This document shows positions 21,442 to 31,518 of a stretch of DNA of 64,000 bases, piece after piece (position 1 is the stretch's first letter; each line of letters opens with the position of its first letter). The translations under genes were made by a program, and so were the position numbers. The DNA comes from Gentiana macrophylla (taxonomy: Eukaryota; Streptophyta; Magnoliopsida; Gentianales; Gentianaceae), in contig CM047815.1 in NCBI GenBank assembly GCA_026214975.1, positions 65,541,852-65,605,851 on the forward strand, in the 5' to 3' direction. Under the pieces are notes generated by a model. That model made no database searches and was not told where the DNA came from. It saw only the letters and a list, made by a program, of their open reading frames with translations.

Positions 21442-23631
21442 TTAAGAGGCAGGGGGAGCTGAAGGCTGAGCAGATTTCTCTGAGGGCTGAGCAGACTTCT
21501 CCGATGGCTGAGCAGATTTCTTTTTAGCATACTTGCTAATTATGTCTTCTCCACTCTTATATTCGTCATAGCGTTTCGTGAAGATTTCGCCCGCTTTCTT
21601 ATCGTACAACCTGTGATTAGGCAGAGTGTTAATCACCAAGTCAGCAGGTTTGGCCTCATCAACACCAAGTGTGTATCCTCTGCGCAGCGCCGGAGCTAGA
21701 ATGATCTGAATTTCCTCATAAGTTTGAGGAGAAGACTTATACCCTGCAACAACTTTCTGCACAACATTCTGCGCAGGAGCCTCCTCCATATGTCTCACAG
21801 ATTCATCAAAATCAGCTTTCATCTTCTTTGCCATAGCTAGGTGCTGCTGGTTCTCTTCCTTCATCTGCCTCAGCTGCTCATCTCTGAGTTTTAATTGCTC
21901 CTCCTGGGTGAATATCAAACCCTCAGCTTTGGCAAGATCAGATTTCAACTTCTCAATCTCCAGACGAGCAGCAAGGTTGGATTCTTCCAAACTGGCTACC
22001 TTAGCATTAGCCTCGTCCAAATGAACCACCTTTTGTTGCAAGGCAGTGATGTCCCCACCATACTGGGTAGTCTTCTTATGCAATGCTTTGCCCAGGCGGT
22101 AGCACTGCAGAAAAGAAAAGTCTTAGAAAAAAAAAATCACTTACAGATTCAGGAAGGTGGGTCGTGCAGACATATCCTCAAAGTTGAAGGAAGAACCACT
22201 TGCAGAGCTACCGGAGGAAGTGGACTGTGCCTTTCTTCTTGCCTTTGAGAAACAAGATTCAGAGAGCACCGCGTCAAGCCAGATGGATGAGCACCAGGAA
22301 GATCTTCTTCAATAGTCGATCCACAGGGTTGATCGCGGCTCGATCGTTTCGATCGTAAGGATTAACAGTGGGGATGGTTTCTCGCATAGCCGTACCGAGC
22401 CGCCTCCTATCTCTCGCATCTTCCGGTGACTGAAACGCCACCGCTTTTCGGAATAACGGACAAGGTCCGTTCAGAGTCTTCCGCCATCTGCTCTGTTTCC
22501 TCTTCCTCATCGATGTCAATGCTGATCAGATCATCTACATTGGCCACTATGAAAAGAAAGAGATAGTCAAGTTATAATCAAACATCAGAATAAAATGTAA
22601 GTACAAACATACATTTTCTATATTTCTTTCTTGAGAACTCCACGTAGCCAACAAATTTCTGCAGCTTTGAAGTCGAGCAAAGATCTATCATGGCGTAACT
22701 TATGAATTCTAGGTTAAGGGAAATTTTGTTACTAACAAGATATTGGGACAACAGAGCATCAATAAAGTCTTCCAACTTGTCCTTCATGGAGAAAGTATTC
22801 CATCTCCCAAAGTGGCATCCGAATTGCTTTCACAAAGAAAAAAGTGTTCTTGCCACTTTTTCTTAGTCTTATCTTTGCCGCTTATAGGGATGATCGAGAC
22901 TGCGCCCTACGGCGTAAATGATACCACCCCCCACTACCTTGTGTCAATTTACACTGCTAGAAATTCCTAAACAACTTTACAGAAAAATGGGTGGTGTTCA
23001 GACGACACCAAATCATGAAACCTACCAGGAATTTAACACTGTTTGGGTGTATCTGACCAACTCCTAATTTGTAATACTTCATTACCTCAATATATCCAAG
23101 GGAGAGAGGAAACCTTAACCCACTGTGAAGCTGATCAGCGTATACTGTGCAGAAACCGGCCAGGGGATTGTAAGCATACTCAGTCGGTTTAGGAAGAACA
23201 ACTTCGAAAGGCTCAGTACGGATCTTATAGGTTTTTAATAAACCAGCCATCTCAGTTTTGGTCATTTTGCTAGCAACACCGTGGCAAGCCATTATCGCTT
23301 TGGTTTTATCGAATCAATTGATTTCTCTCTTCAATGTATTTAAGAAGGCAGTATGGTTTTCTGGGTACTGATGCACAATTGAAGTGGGAGTGAAAATCCC
23401 AGGAGGCAGAAGGTGAGAAGGCAAAAGACACAGTGGGTTATCCCCAAAAGTGGAGGTATTTCTTAAATCAATAGAAGAAGATGGATGATCGAGGTTTCTT
23501 ACAGTTTCAGGACAAAAAACAGGGTTAGAGGAATTCACTTCCTCACTCTCTATGGCCCTAGAAATTTTTTCTGGAGACTCAAACAATTTTTCGATAGAAT
23601 CGCTAGAGGCAGTATTTGCCCTCAAAGACAT
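21442..23631 (-). pseudogene. Antisense ORF of the Tat element, gypsy-type (PF04195-like) protein
   Basis: Coding pieces on the strand opposite to gag-pol. From 23631 a frame runs to 23314, meets one TGA and continues in the same frame from 23292 to 22957. This part holds HSGLRFPLSLGYIEVMKYYK, GQIHPNSVKFLVGF and KLFRNF, which I recognise as the 'putative gypsy type transposon' (Transposase_28, PF04195) pattern. Shifted pieces follow (22787-22578, 22519-22274), and the frame 22083-21442 (213 residues) begins with a coiled coil (ALQQKVVHLDEANAKVASLE) and ends in three SAQPSEK-type repeats. Antisense ORFs of this kind are described in Tat elements such as Grande; their role is unknown. Broken by a stop and frame shifts, though some gaps may be introns. 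Confidence 0.7.
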
Positions 23632-23890
23632 GAACAGAATGAAGATTTAAAAAGAAGTAAAAGAACAAACAGAAAGGGACTTACTTGTAACTGCTGAGAC
23701 GCTATTCCAAAGGTCTGATATAAAGTGGCGTTTGACGAGAGGAATGATTATATGACAAGAAGTGGATACGACACAATGGCTCAATTAACAGTTATAACGA
23801 TGACCAAGCATGACCTGGCCTCGTTTCACGAGATAATAATGACAGAGATAAAACGTTTCAGACTAAGGCGGCTATTAAGCAGTCCACCTT

Positions 23891-23905
23891 AGTCTGGGGG
23901 ACTTA
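23891..23905 (+). other. Tat polypurine tract
   Basis: AGTCTGGGGGACTTA immediately before the 3' LTR; G-rich primer for plus-strand synthesis. Confidence 0.65.
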
Positions 23906-24442
23906 TGATGATAGGTGGGCCCATTGGGCCGGGTTATCCATAGTTGGGCCAGGCCCAAAGTTAGACAGTCAAGATAATGGATTGGCTCGACAGGACCACA
24001 AGTGCTGACCAGAATAGTCAGAGGAGCAGGGCTCCATCATACGCTGCGTAGAAGTATACCTCTGCATGAGCGATCGCCTTTAGGCGAACGATCGGCCGCA
24101 CGTAAGTATTTTTCTAGACGAGAATGTTTGGTCGAGTACAATAAGACCAAGTCAACAGCGGTTCAACCACTTATAAACATGGGTAGATCCCCACGATCAG
24201 CAACGTGCAGAGATAACCAGTGATAACTTCCCATCACGCAAGGGAGAGAATCACGATCTACAACTATATAAGGGACACCCTGAACTACGAGGGGGACTTG
24301 ATTCTAGTTTATTACTTAAATTGGATACGTAGGCAGCTCTCTCAAGAGTTCAGTCCAAAATTATACCCAAATATTCTTGTTCTTATACTATTTTCCTAAT
24401 TAGAATTACCCAATTACCCGTTGTAATATTCATACCACATCA
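23906..24442 (+). repeat. Tat 3' LTR
   Basis: 537 bp, tgatgatagg to accacatca, followed by the acccc duplication. TATA box at 24265-24271. Confidence 0.92.
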
Positions 24443-24480
24443 ACCCCCTTTCGATCCCGTGACATCTGGCTTTGATACCG

Positions 24481-24584
24481 TGTTAAAGATCAAACGCTTA
24501 CTATTCTACTAAAATAAATTGGTGCCAATAAAGACGCCACTTTATTTCTTATATATTAAGAGATGTGCGCAATCTGTCCCAACA
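24481..24584 (-). repeat. TRIM 5' LTR
   Basis: 104-bp copy next to the primer-binding site on the minus strand. It clearly diverges from the left copy, so the insertion is not recent. Confidence 0.85.
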
Positions 24585-24589
24585 GGATT

Positions 24590-24891
24590 ACTTTTCTTTA
24601 TTTCTCCTAGAAAATATGCCCGTAGACTTTTAACAGGTTTCTCCATCAAATTTTCGGATGTACAGTATGTTAGGGGAAAGAAAAAAACTGGGCGTATGTA
24701 TGTAGTAGCATTATAATATTGTGTAGTAACTCTATGTGTTGTGCCATTCTTTTTAGAAAAATGAAGGATAGTTGTGTCGTGTTATTGTGTTATGTCATTG
24801 TTCTTATTTTGAAAATATAAATATATGATTTTGTAGACAATGAATTACGTGGCAAATGTTATCTTGAAGCGTAGCTCGTATTGTAGTCATT
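24590..24891. other. Spacer between TRIM and Copia H
   Basis: About 300 bp of AT-rich sequence. A pyrimidine tract ending in CTCCTAG near 24610 could be a splice acceptor for the hypothetical gene starting near 13986, but no conserved frame follows. Confidence 0.3.
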
Positions 24892-25088
24892 TGTTATAAC
24901 ATATATCAAGGAACTGACGACGATTGAGAAAGACCAAACAATGAACCATCAAACAAGAACAGAAACAAAGAGATAACGTAAATTTAACGTGGTTTCCGAC
25001 AATATATCGAATACTTCACGGGAGAAACGAGGAATTTATTATGCATAGAAAGTTACACAAATGTTACAATAATGTTGGTATTTATAGG

Positions 25089-27446
25089 TGTAACGTCCCG
25101 CTCCCGGATACCGAGCCCTTATCCAGAAGAGAAACGTTCGGCGCATATAGCATTAAATAAATCTAACATTATACGCAAGTCTCTACGTCGTCGTATCAAA
25201 TAAAAGCAAACGGAAGCTAAAAAGACTCGGATAAAAACATAAATGCTACTAAGAATAGATACAATCATAATAAAGATGGATAGTTAATTACAACGACGAA
25301 ACAAAACCAAAGACTTACACAATACGAGATCTTAAAAGTACAAACCAAACTTACAAAAGTCTAGGAGTAAAATGATAACAAGTCTAGTACAACTTTTACG
25401 AGGAAAAATAATCTAAAAGCATTTTCAAGGCATCAACGTCATCAAGTCGTCGACTACTCTTAGTCAACATGTTCGTCTTCTCACCCCACAAAGCATACAA
25501 AAGAAAATGCAAAGGAGGTAAGTACAAAGTACTTAGTAAAAGTGAGAAGCTGATGAATAACTAAGTTCTACAACAAAAAGGTTATTATTGTGATTATTAT
25601 TAAATTATCTTTATGAGACCGACTCAATCTAGGGTTCACTTCATGTCCATCAACATGTCATGACTATACGTTTCTAGCTTAACTTATCTTTGTTACGTCA
25701 TCACTCAAGGGCACTATGCATGATGTGTATCCATCACGAGATATACTTGCCAACTACGGTGAATATCACCGATAGTCCCGGGATCTCCCCGGTATGCATA
25801 TACGTTCGATGAATTTCCTCCACTACCCTTCAGCCTTTTGAGCCAGTAGCGTTGTTCACCTTTTATGAATGTATCACATCGCCGATATGGCTTGGTGCCT
25901 AACCGAGAATAGGTGACGTTTTATCTTTTACTACCACGTATGTAACTTTATTGTGTATTAACTAGCCACCTAAGTGTTTTCAAGTAAGCTTCCTCACATA
26001 CACTACTCTCTTTCCTAGACCACTAGACACGGACAAGGCCTAACAATTACACATACATTGATGAATACTAATTCATCAAAGCACAAGCCCTTTCATGCTC
26101 TTCCGATGGATCCGAACTTCAACTCCCTTTAAGAGTACATTCGGTGCCGAAACTAAACGAATCAGAAGCTCAATCGTGGCTTGTTCAAGCTTAATTAATG
26201 TTATAAGATCAAAGAACAACATTTAAAACTCATATCATAGCTATAATCAACTCATTCATCAAAAGGGAGGCTCAGTGCGCCTACAATGGGTTCAGTGCGT
26301 GCGCACTAACTCTCTGAATGTAAAAATTCACGCTCGTGCCTTCCAAAGGCCCACTGGGCTTGGTGCGCCCGCACTGCGCGAAACTTCCAAAACTCGCTTT
26401 TGACCCCTAATCGATCCCTAATCGTTCTCAAACTTGTTCAACATCATAATACTTAGAAAAAGGCATAAAAACACAGCTCCTATCTACCATAAAAGCTATA
26501 GATCCTTAGGCAACACGAAGGTAACAATTCTAGCATAAAATCACATCCAATCCTAATGTAAACCCTACGAAACCGTAATTAACAAATCACTCAGAAAAAC
26601 AGCAGTAGAACTCAACTCAAATATACAAAAATATCATATCTCATTAATTACAACTTAGCAAGAATTCTATCACCAAACAACACCAAAACTCACCGGAACT
26701 CACCCTATCATTATAAAACTATAATTACTCATTAGGAAGAACCTCTTACCTGAATTTCCAGCAAAACCGATCCAAAACCTTCAAGAAAAATGCCGAACTT
26801 TTAAGCCTTCAACTTGTAACCTAATTAAACAACAAGTAAACCTAAAAATCCTATCTTTCTTGAAAATCCCGAATTGAAAAAGTGTGTAAAACTGAATATT
26901 ACCTGAATTAAATGTTGTGAACCTATTTTTAGAATGATCTACGCTCCAAGACGATCATTTTGACTACTCATGGCTGAAAAACAGAGCTACGGATTAAAAG
27001 ATACGAATTTTTGAAGAAACGAACTCGACGATTACGAAAAACTAGGGCTAAATAGAAAACTTATGGAATAAGGATATTTTATTTTCCAAAGTTGCGTCTC
27101 GTCGCGGTGATCAATTTTCTCTCCTGCAGTATCTTGAACAGATGAACGGATTGGCCCTGCGATTGGAGATTACGTTCTCCGTATTCTTCGCGTTCTTCTG
27201 CGTCTGTTTCTTCACTGTCGTCGTTCTTCTCTTTTTAATTATGAGAAGACTTAGGGGATTATTTCCTTTTATAGCTATCAATTAATTCCATTAATTAAAC
27301 AACTAAATCCCAATTTTTCGTTATAATTACTTTCCAAAACTTTTACTTAACTCCTTTTTAATTAAATAAAAGACAAATAATAATTAGGTCGTAGTAAATA
27401 CACCCAATTACTATTTTACCTTTTTATGAAAAACCGGGATGTTACA
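25089..27446 (-). mobile_element. Solo LTR, Tekay-like Ty3/gypsy
   Basis: 2358 bp from tgtaacgtcccg to cgggatgttaca, flanked by a perfect 5-bp duplication atagg (25084-25088 and 27447-27451). Ends of the TGTAACATCCC type and a length above 2 kb fit chromovirus (Tekay/Del) LTRs. The minus orientation is judged from the TGTAACATCCCGG start. No internal domains are present. It contains GC-rich dyads around 26275-26385. Confidence 0.8.
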
Positions 27447-28397
27447 ATAGGCCTTGAGAATCAAACTCTAACCGCCATAATAGTCAAATCAAGCATTGAC
27501 TAAAATACCCTAATAGCAATGTCCCAGACTCAGATGAGACTTGCAAAATGTAACCTGTTCTGCATTTAGAAGTGTTGGTCCCGTTATATAAGGCTTGTAA
27601 GAGTTCAGAGGGGGGAGGGGGTGAATGAACTCTTTCCCTTTTTAGGAGTTTCTCACAAATGAATGAACCAAGTGAGTAAGACAGACTGATGGTACCACTC
27701 GTCTGTTTTACTAAGCTGGTATGTTTCACTTAGTGAGTGCAGCGGAAATATGGTATGGTTCAAATAAGCCTTAGCTTGGTTTTCTGTGTTGTGTAGTGTG
27801 CAACGGATTATAATAGTATTGAAAATAAAGTGTTGGGTGTAAATGAGTCAGGGAGTTTTTATCGATCTTCGGAGTGGCGTAATCTCCTACGTGACCGCTT
27901 CTCCTGTGACTTAGGAGGTATCAGTATAGTACTCTACGCTAATACAATAGGTAAGTGTCCTTGACACCCCGCATATTCTTCACACTCTAAATAGCCAATC
28001 CTTGACACCCCGTTGATGCTTCAATGGTCTATTTGCACGCAGCTCGTCTGAAGAACTCTCTTTCTCCAATGACTCGTATGTTCTTCTATTCCTTCACACC
28101 CCGCAGATGCTTCAAAAGGTTTTCCTCTTTCTTGAAGACTGGTTTTTGATTGAGTTGGTGTTGTATCAAATTAATGATACAAGGATGAGAGCTTTCTGCT
28201 GAATTTGACTTTGAAGGTTAAGTTGCAGCTATCATGATCAAGTAGATCACTGGATATTTACTTTGAATGTCGTTGATGAAGATCTACTTAATCTCTAAAC
28301 ATGAAGTGGTAAGCTTTTGAAGATGATGATCTTGTTCTTAGAATTTTCTTTGTTTCTTCAGAATCTCCAAGTTTTCTTTCAGTTGTCCTCCAGCTTT

Positions 28398-28905
28398 CTT
28401 TTATACTCTTCGTAGGGTAGCTATACGGTATACGCCCACTTGTATGATTTTGTAGCATTAAAAGAGAGCCACTCATTGGCTCAACGGTATAGCTACCCTA
28501 CGAAGAGTATAAAAGGCTTCTAGAATGTATATAGCCAATAGCAAACTACTGCCAAGAGAAGCATTTAAATCATACAAGAATGTCACTTTTAGCATTAAAT
28601 CATACAAGTGGAATAGATAGAATTTAATGGTGTATAGTCTTCCTTTGTACTTGATGGCTTCTAGAATGTCACTTTTAGCATTAAATGCTATCTATTCCAC
28701 TTGTATGATTTTGTAGCCATTGGATCAGATTTGATCACTTGGATGACTATACGCCCTTTAATTTGTCTCTTCATATATCATAAATTCACTTGAGGTTTTG
28801 CATTGTCTGATCATTACTGGTCTGCTCTGCTAGTCTGGTTTACTTCAGAGTTGCTAATCTGTTTCTGCATCGTTTGGAAATGCTTCTCTTGGCAGTAGTT
28901 TGTCT
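28398..28905. repeat. Cluster of interleaved perfect inverted and direct repeats
   Basis: Inside the Copia H LTR, three perfect inverted repeats interleave: 28398-28426 with 28487-28515 (29 bp), 28542-28566 with 28878-28902 (25 bp), and 28597-28620 with 28688-28711 (24 bp). Direct repeats overlap them: 28578-28600 with 28664-28686 (23 bp), and GGCTTCTAGAATGT at 28515 and 28655. No coding potential. Confidence 0.85.
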
Positions 28906-29551
28906 TGTTGAGATGGACGAAAGTCTGGTCTTCTAAGTCTTCAAACCTATTCTAAACTTAGACTAGTTTGGTTCAAGACCAATTACAAAGAAAGTCTGAC
29001 TAAGCCTATATAGTTCACATGTCAGACTACTAAGCAAACATATACTTGGTTACTAAACCAACTAGTTTTGGTATCATCAAACTTCTAACTTATGGGTAGC
29101 GGTGTACACAGTTCAGTTTGGTTCAGTTTTAAGTATTTTCAAAACCAACCCAAATATTTCGGTTTGAAAAATATGAAACCAAAACCAATCATATTATAGA
29201 CGTTTTGGTTCGGTTCGGTTTTTCAATTAATTGGTTCGGTTCGGTTCGGTTCGGTTCGGTTCGGTTCGGTTAGTAGGTTTACACTACAAAGACTACCGCA
29301 AATTAAACATAGTAACTAACTTGATCTAATAACACATAATAACTCTAAGACAAATTACAAAAGTTATTTTTTTCATTATGTCATTACTTTCTATTCAATA
29401 AGTATTAAGTCGCACTAATTTCAAAAGGAAAACACCCCGTCGAATAATATATGTAATTAAGAGCGACAAAACACTCTAAAATTGATATCAAAATAAATAA
29501 TAACCAGCAAACGAACGACAGAAAAATTAAGTCTTTGAAAATGTGTCAACA

Positions 29552-31338
29552 TGTTGTAAGTCAATTAGATGATACTTTTTACGATGTTTTATCCCCAATT
29601 CTCATGCATTTATTGAAGTTTCGTATCAATTAGAGTATTTATTTGCTTAGTTTCATCCATATGTGTATATAGTACTTATTATGTAAAATATCATGTTTTG
29701 ATTGGTTTTGTACCGGTTATAGTAACTGGAGCGTCGTGTCGGGTTTACGCTTGGTATTTTGGTGTTGTAACGCAGGATTATAGGTTGACCAAGACCCCGA
29801 TGGACGACACGTGTTGAGCCTAAACACGTCTTTTGAGGGCTAGAAAAGTGTGCCGGGAGCGTACAAGTCAAAAACGGATCATTTGTCGTTAGCATTTCTA
29901 CCGTAACCTATCTTCACGCGACATTTGACCCACCTTAGAGGAATTTTATTGAGAATATTTCTTCATGAGAGTTTCAGATCTTCAATTGAGCTTTCAAACT
30001 CATTTTGAATCACGTGAATTGGAGGTCTACAACTCAAGTTATATCCATTTTACTGAGACGCAGAGTTGCAATTTTCCAGAGACACCCCGGTGCGCGCCGA
30101 GACACTCACGGTGTAAGCCGGGACATCACTCTGAGGTGGTTGGATGCAATTAATGCTAAAATCAAATCTCAACCACTTTGTCATGGTCCGGCTCAGGCCG
30201 AGACATCTCCGGCTCAAGCCAAATTATTCACGGTGCAAGCTGAATTATTCACGGCGCAAGCCGTAATGTAAAAATCAGCAAACTAATTAGGCTTTTGAAG
30301 CTCTTTTCGGGAAAATGAATAGAATATCTCTTACAGAGCCGAAAAAAGGGGAAAAATCCATCTTCTTCATCTCTTGCAGGCACCTCCCCCTACAAGGCTC
30401 CCCTAGCCAAAATTCCCTCATTTAGCATTTAAATCTCATTGTAAAACATTCTAGAATTCTTATTTTGATGTTTGAAGATCTTTGGTGGATGAAAGAACAA
30501 TTATTTTGTATCCAAACTCCATTGAAACCCTCTAAGGATGAATGTAAGTTTCCAATTCAAGTTTATAGCTTGTAATTGGTTAATTCTTAATCTTTACTTT
30601 GATTTAATTGTTCTTATTATTATGGATACTAGCTTTAACTTGTTAGTAGTTATAATTATGAGTGGCTAGCTCCCCTACTAGCTAAGATGATGTAGTAATA
30701 ATAGTTAACCCTTTTTATTGTTTGGAATTGATTGTTTATGTTTCTAGCCTCTATTGTGTTGAAAATCTTCTTACTTGCATTGGATTGGTAATGTGTATGT
30801 TGGAGTAATTAACCTATGTATGCTCCTACACAACTAGTAGACACCGAATGAAGACGTTAGTTGTGAGAAAATGGTAAGAAGACGGAAGGTAGAATCGACC
30901 CTAGTGGAATTCGGTTCCTTATCCGTGGAGTTTTGCATTCGAGTTTTTATCTAGTCAATTAATTACGTTTGAGGTTCTTAAACCAATGAGGAGACAAGTG
31001 TGGTTTCATTCACTCGTATGAGGGGAGATCACTAGTTTAGGAATGCACCGTTCACACAACAGAACACCAATGGAAGGCGGTAGGTTGATCATTTCCAAAT
31101 AATCTAGGGGAGATAACTTGAACTATGAATCATCTTGGCTAGATTCTTTTATCATTTGAACAACTTTTGTACTTAAATATTACTTTCTTAATCAAACTTG
31201 CGACTCAGATCAAGATAATAATAACTAATTGGCGTTTGACCTCACATCCCTGTAGGATACGACCTTGACCACTGTACTAGACTACAATTGACCCGGTACA
31301 CTGCCAGTGAGATTGGAACCCTAGGAAAGTTTGCATCA
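29552..31338 (+). repeat. Athila-type 5' LTR
   Basis: 1787 bp, tgttgtaagtcaatt to agtttgcatca. Contains GC-rich imperfect repeats (30080-30270) of the form GGCTCAGGCCGAGACATC. Confidence 0.9.
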
Positions 31339-31345
31339 AGTTTTC

Positions 31346-31363
31346 TGGCGCCGTTGCCGGGGA
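31346..31363 (+). other. Athila primer-binding site
   Basis: TGGCGCCGTTGCCGGGGA is complementary to the 3' end of plant tRNA-Asp and is the standard Athila primer site, seven bases after the LTR. Confidence 0.85.
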
Positions 31364-31518
31364 TGTGTAACGGTTGATACTTGTATTAGTTCAAAATTCT
31401 TGAGAATGAGTCAAAACTTTTTTCTAACCTAATTTCTATTTTGTTTTTGGTGCTTACCTCTTTGGTAAGTCACCAAGTGTTATTTGATTGTGTTCTTGTT
31501 GTTTATTTCTTGTAGTGG

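Larger units (their letters stand above)
14672..24442 (+). mobile_element. Tat-lineage Ty3/gypsy retrotransposon
   Basis: 9771 bp with LTRs 14672-15209 and 23906-24442, flanked by acccc (14667-14671 and 24443-24447). Order: gag, protease, RT, RNase H, a second RNase H, integrase, a 3' minisatellite and an antisense ORF, then polypurine tract and LTR. The second (archaeal-type) RNase H and the long 3' region with an antisense ORF are characters of the Tat lineage. The coding frames carry several stops and frameshifts and the integrase lacks a catalytic Asp, so it is not autonomous. It is inserted inside the interior of a TRIM. Confidence 0.9.
14566..24584 (-). mobile_element. TRIM element (243 bp) split by the Tat element
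   Basis: Two short direct repeats, 14566-14667 (102 bp) and 24481-24584 (104 bp), begin tgttaa and end caaca. They are flanked by a perfect 5-bp duplication ggatt (14561-14565 and 24585-24589). On the minus strand the right copy is followed at once by CGGTATCAAAGCC, a methionine-tRNA-type primer site (24468-24480), and the left copy is preceded by a G-rich polypurine tract. Without the Tat element the interior is only 37 bp (14668-14671 plus 24448-24480). This is the architecture of a terminal-repeat retrotransposon in miniature. Confidence 0.85.
24892..29080 (-). repeat. Copia H 3' LTR, interrupted
   Basis: Read on the minus strand, the sequence runs from TGATGATACC (29080) to GTTATAACA (24892), about 1.83 kb once the Tekay-like insert is removed. 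It has a promoter-like CCTATAAATACC followed by an AATAAATT region, as in LTR R/U5. It is assigned to the same element as the Copia RNase H at 62.8-63.4 kb, because the sequence left of 29096 joins the sequence right of 62553 once the nested elements are removed. The exact LTR start and the polypurine tract are not certain. Confidence 0.5.

Noticed and set aside
27572..27620. TGTTGGTCCCG considered as the outer end of the Copia H LTR
   Set aside because: The sequence continues across the Tekay-like insert into a TATA box and poly(A)-type region ending near 24892, no primer site follows, and no matching duplication was found at 27572.
29210..29275. GGTTCGGTT array considered as a telomere-like or satellite array
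   Set aside because: The unit is not the plant telomere repeat and its inverted counterpart at 52980-53110 shows it is the subterminal region of the hAT-like element.
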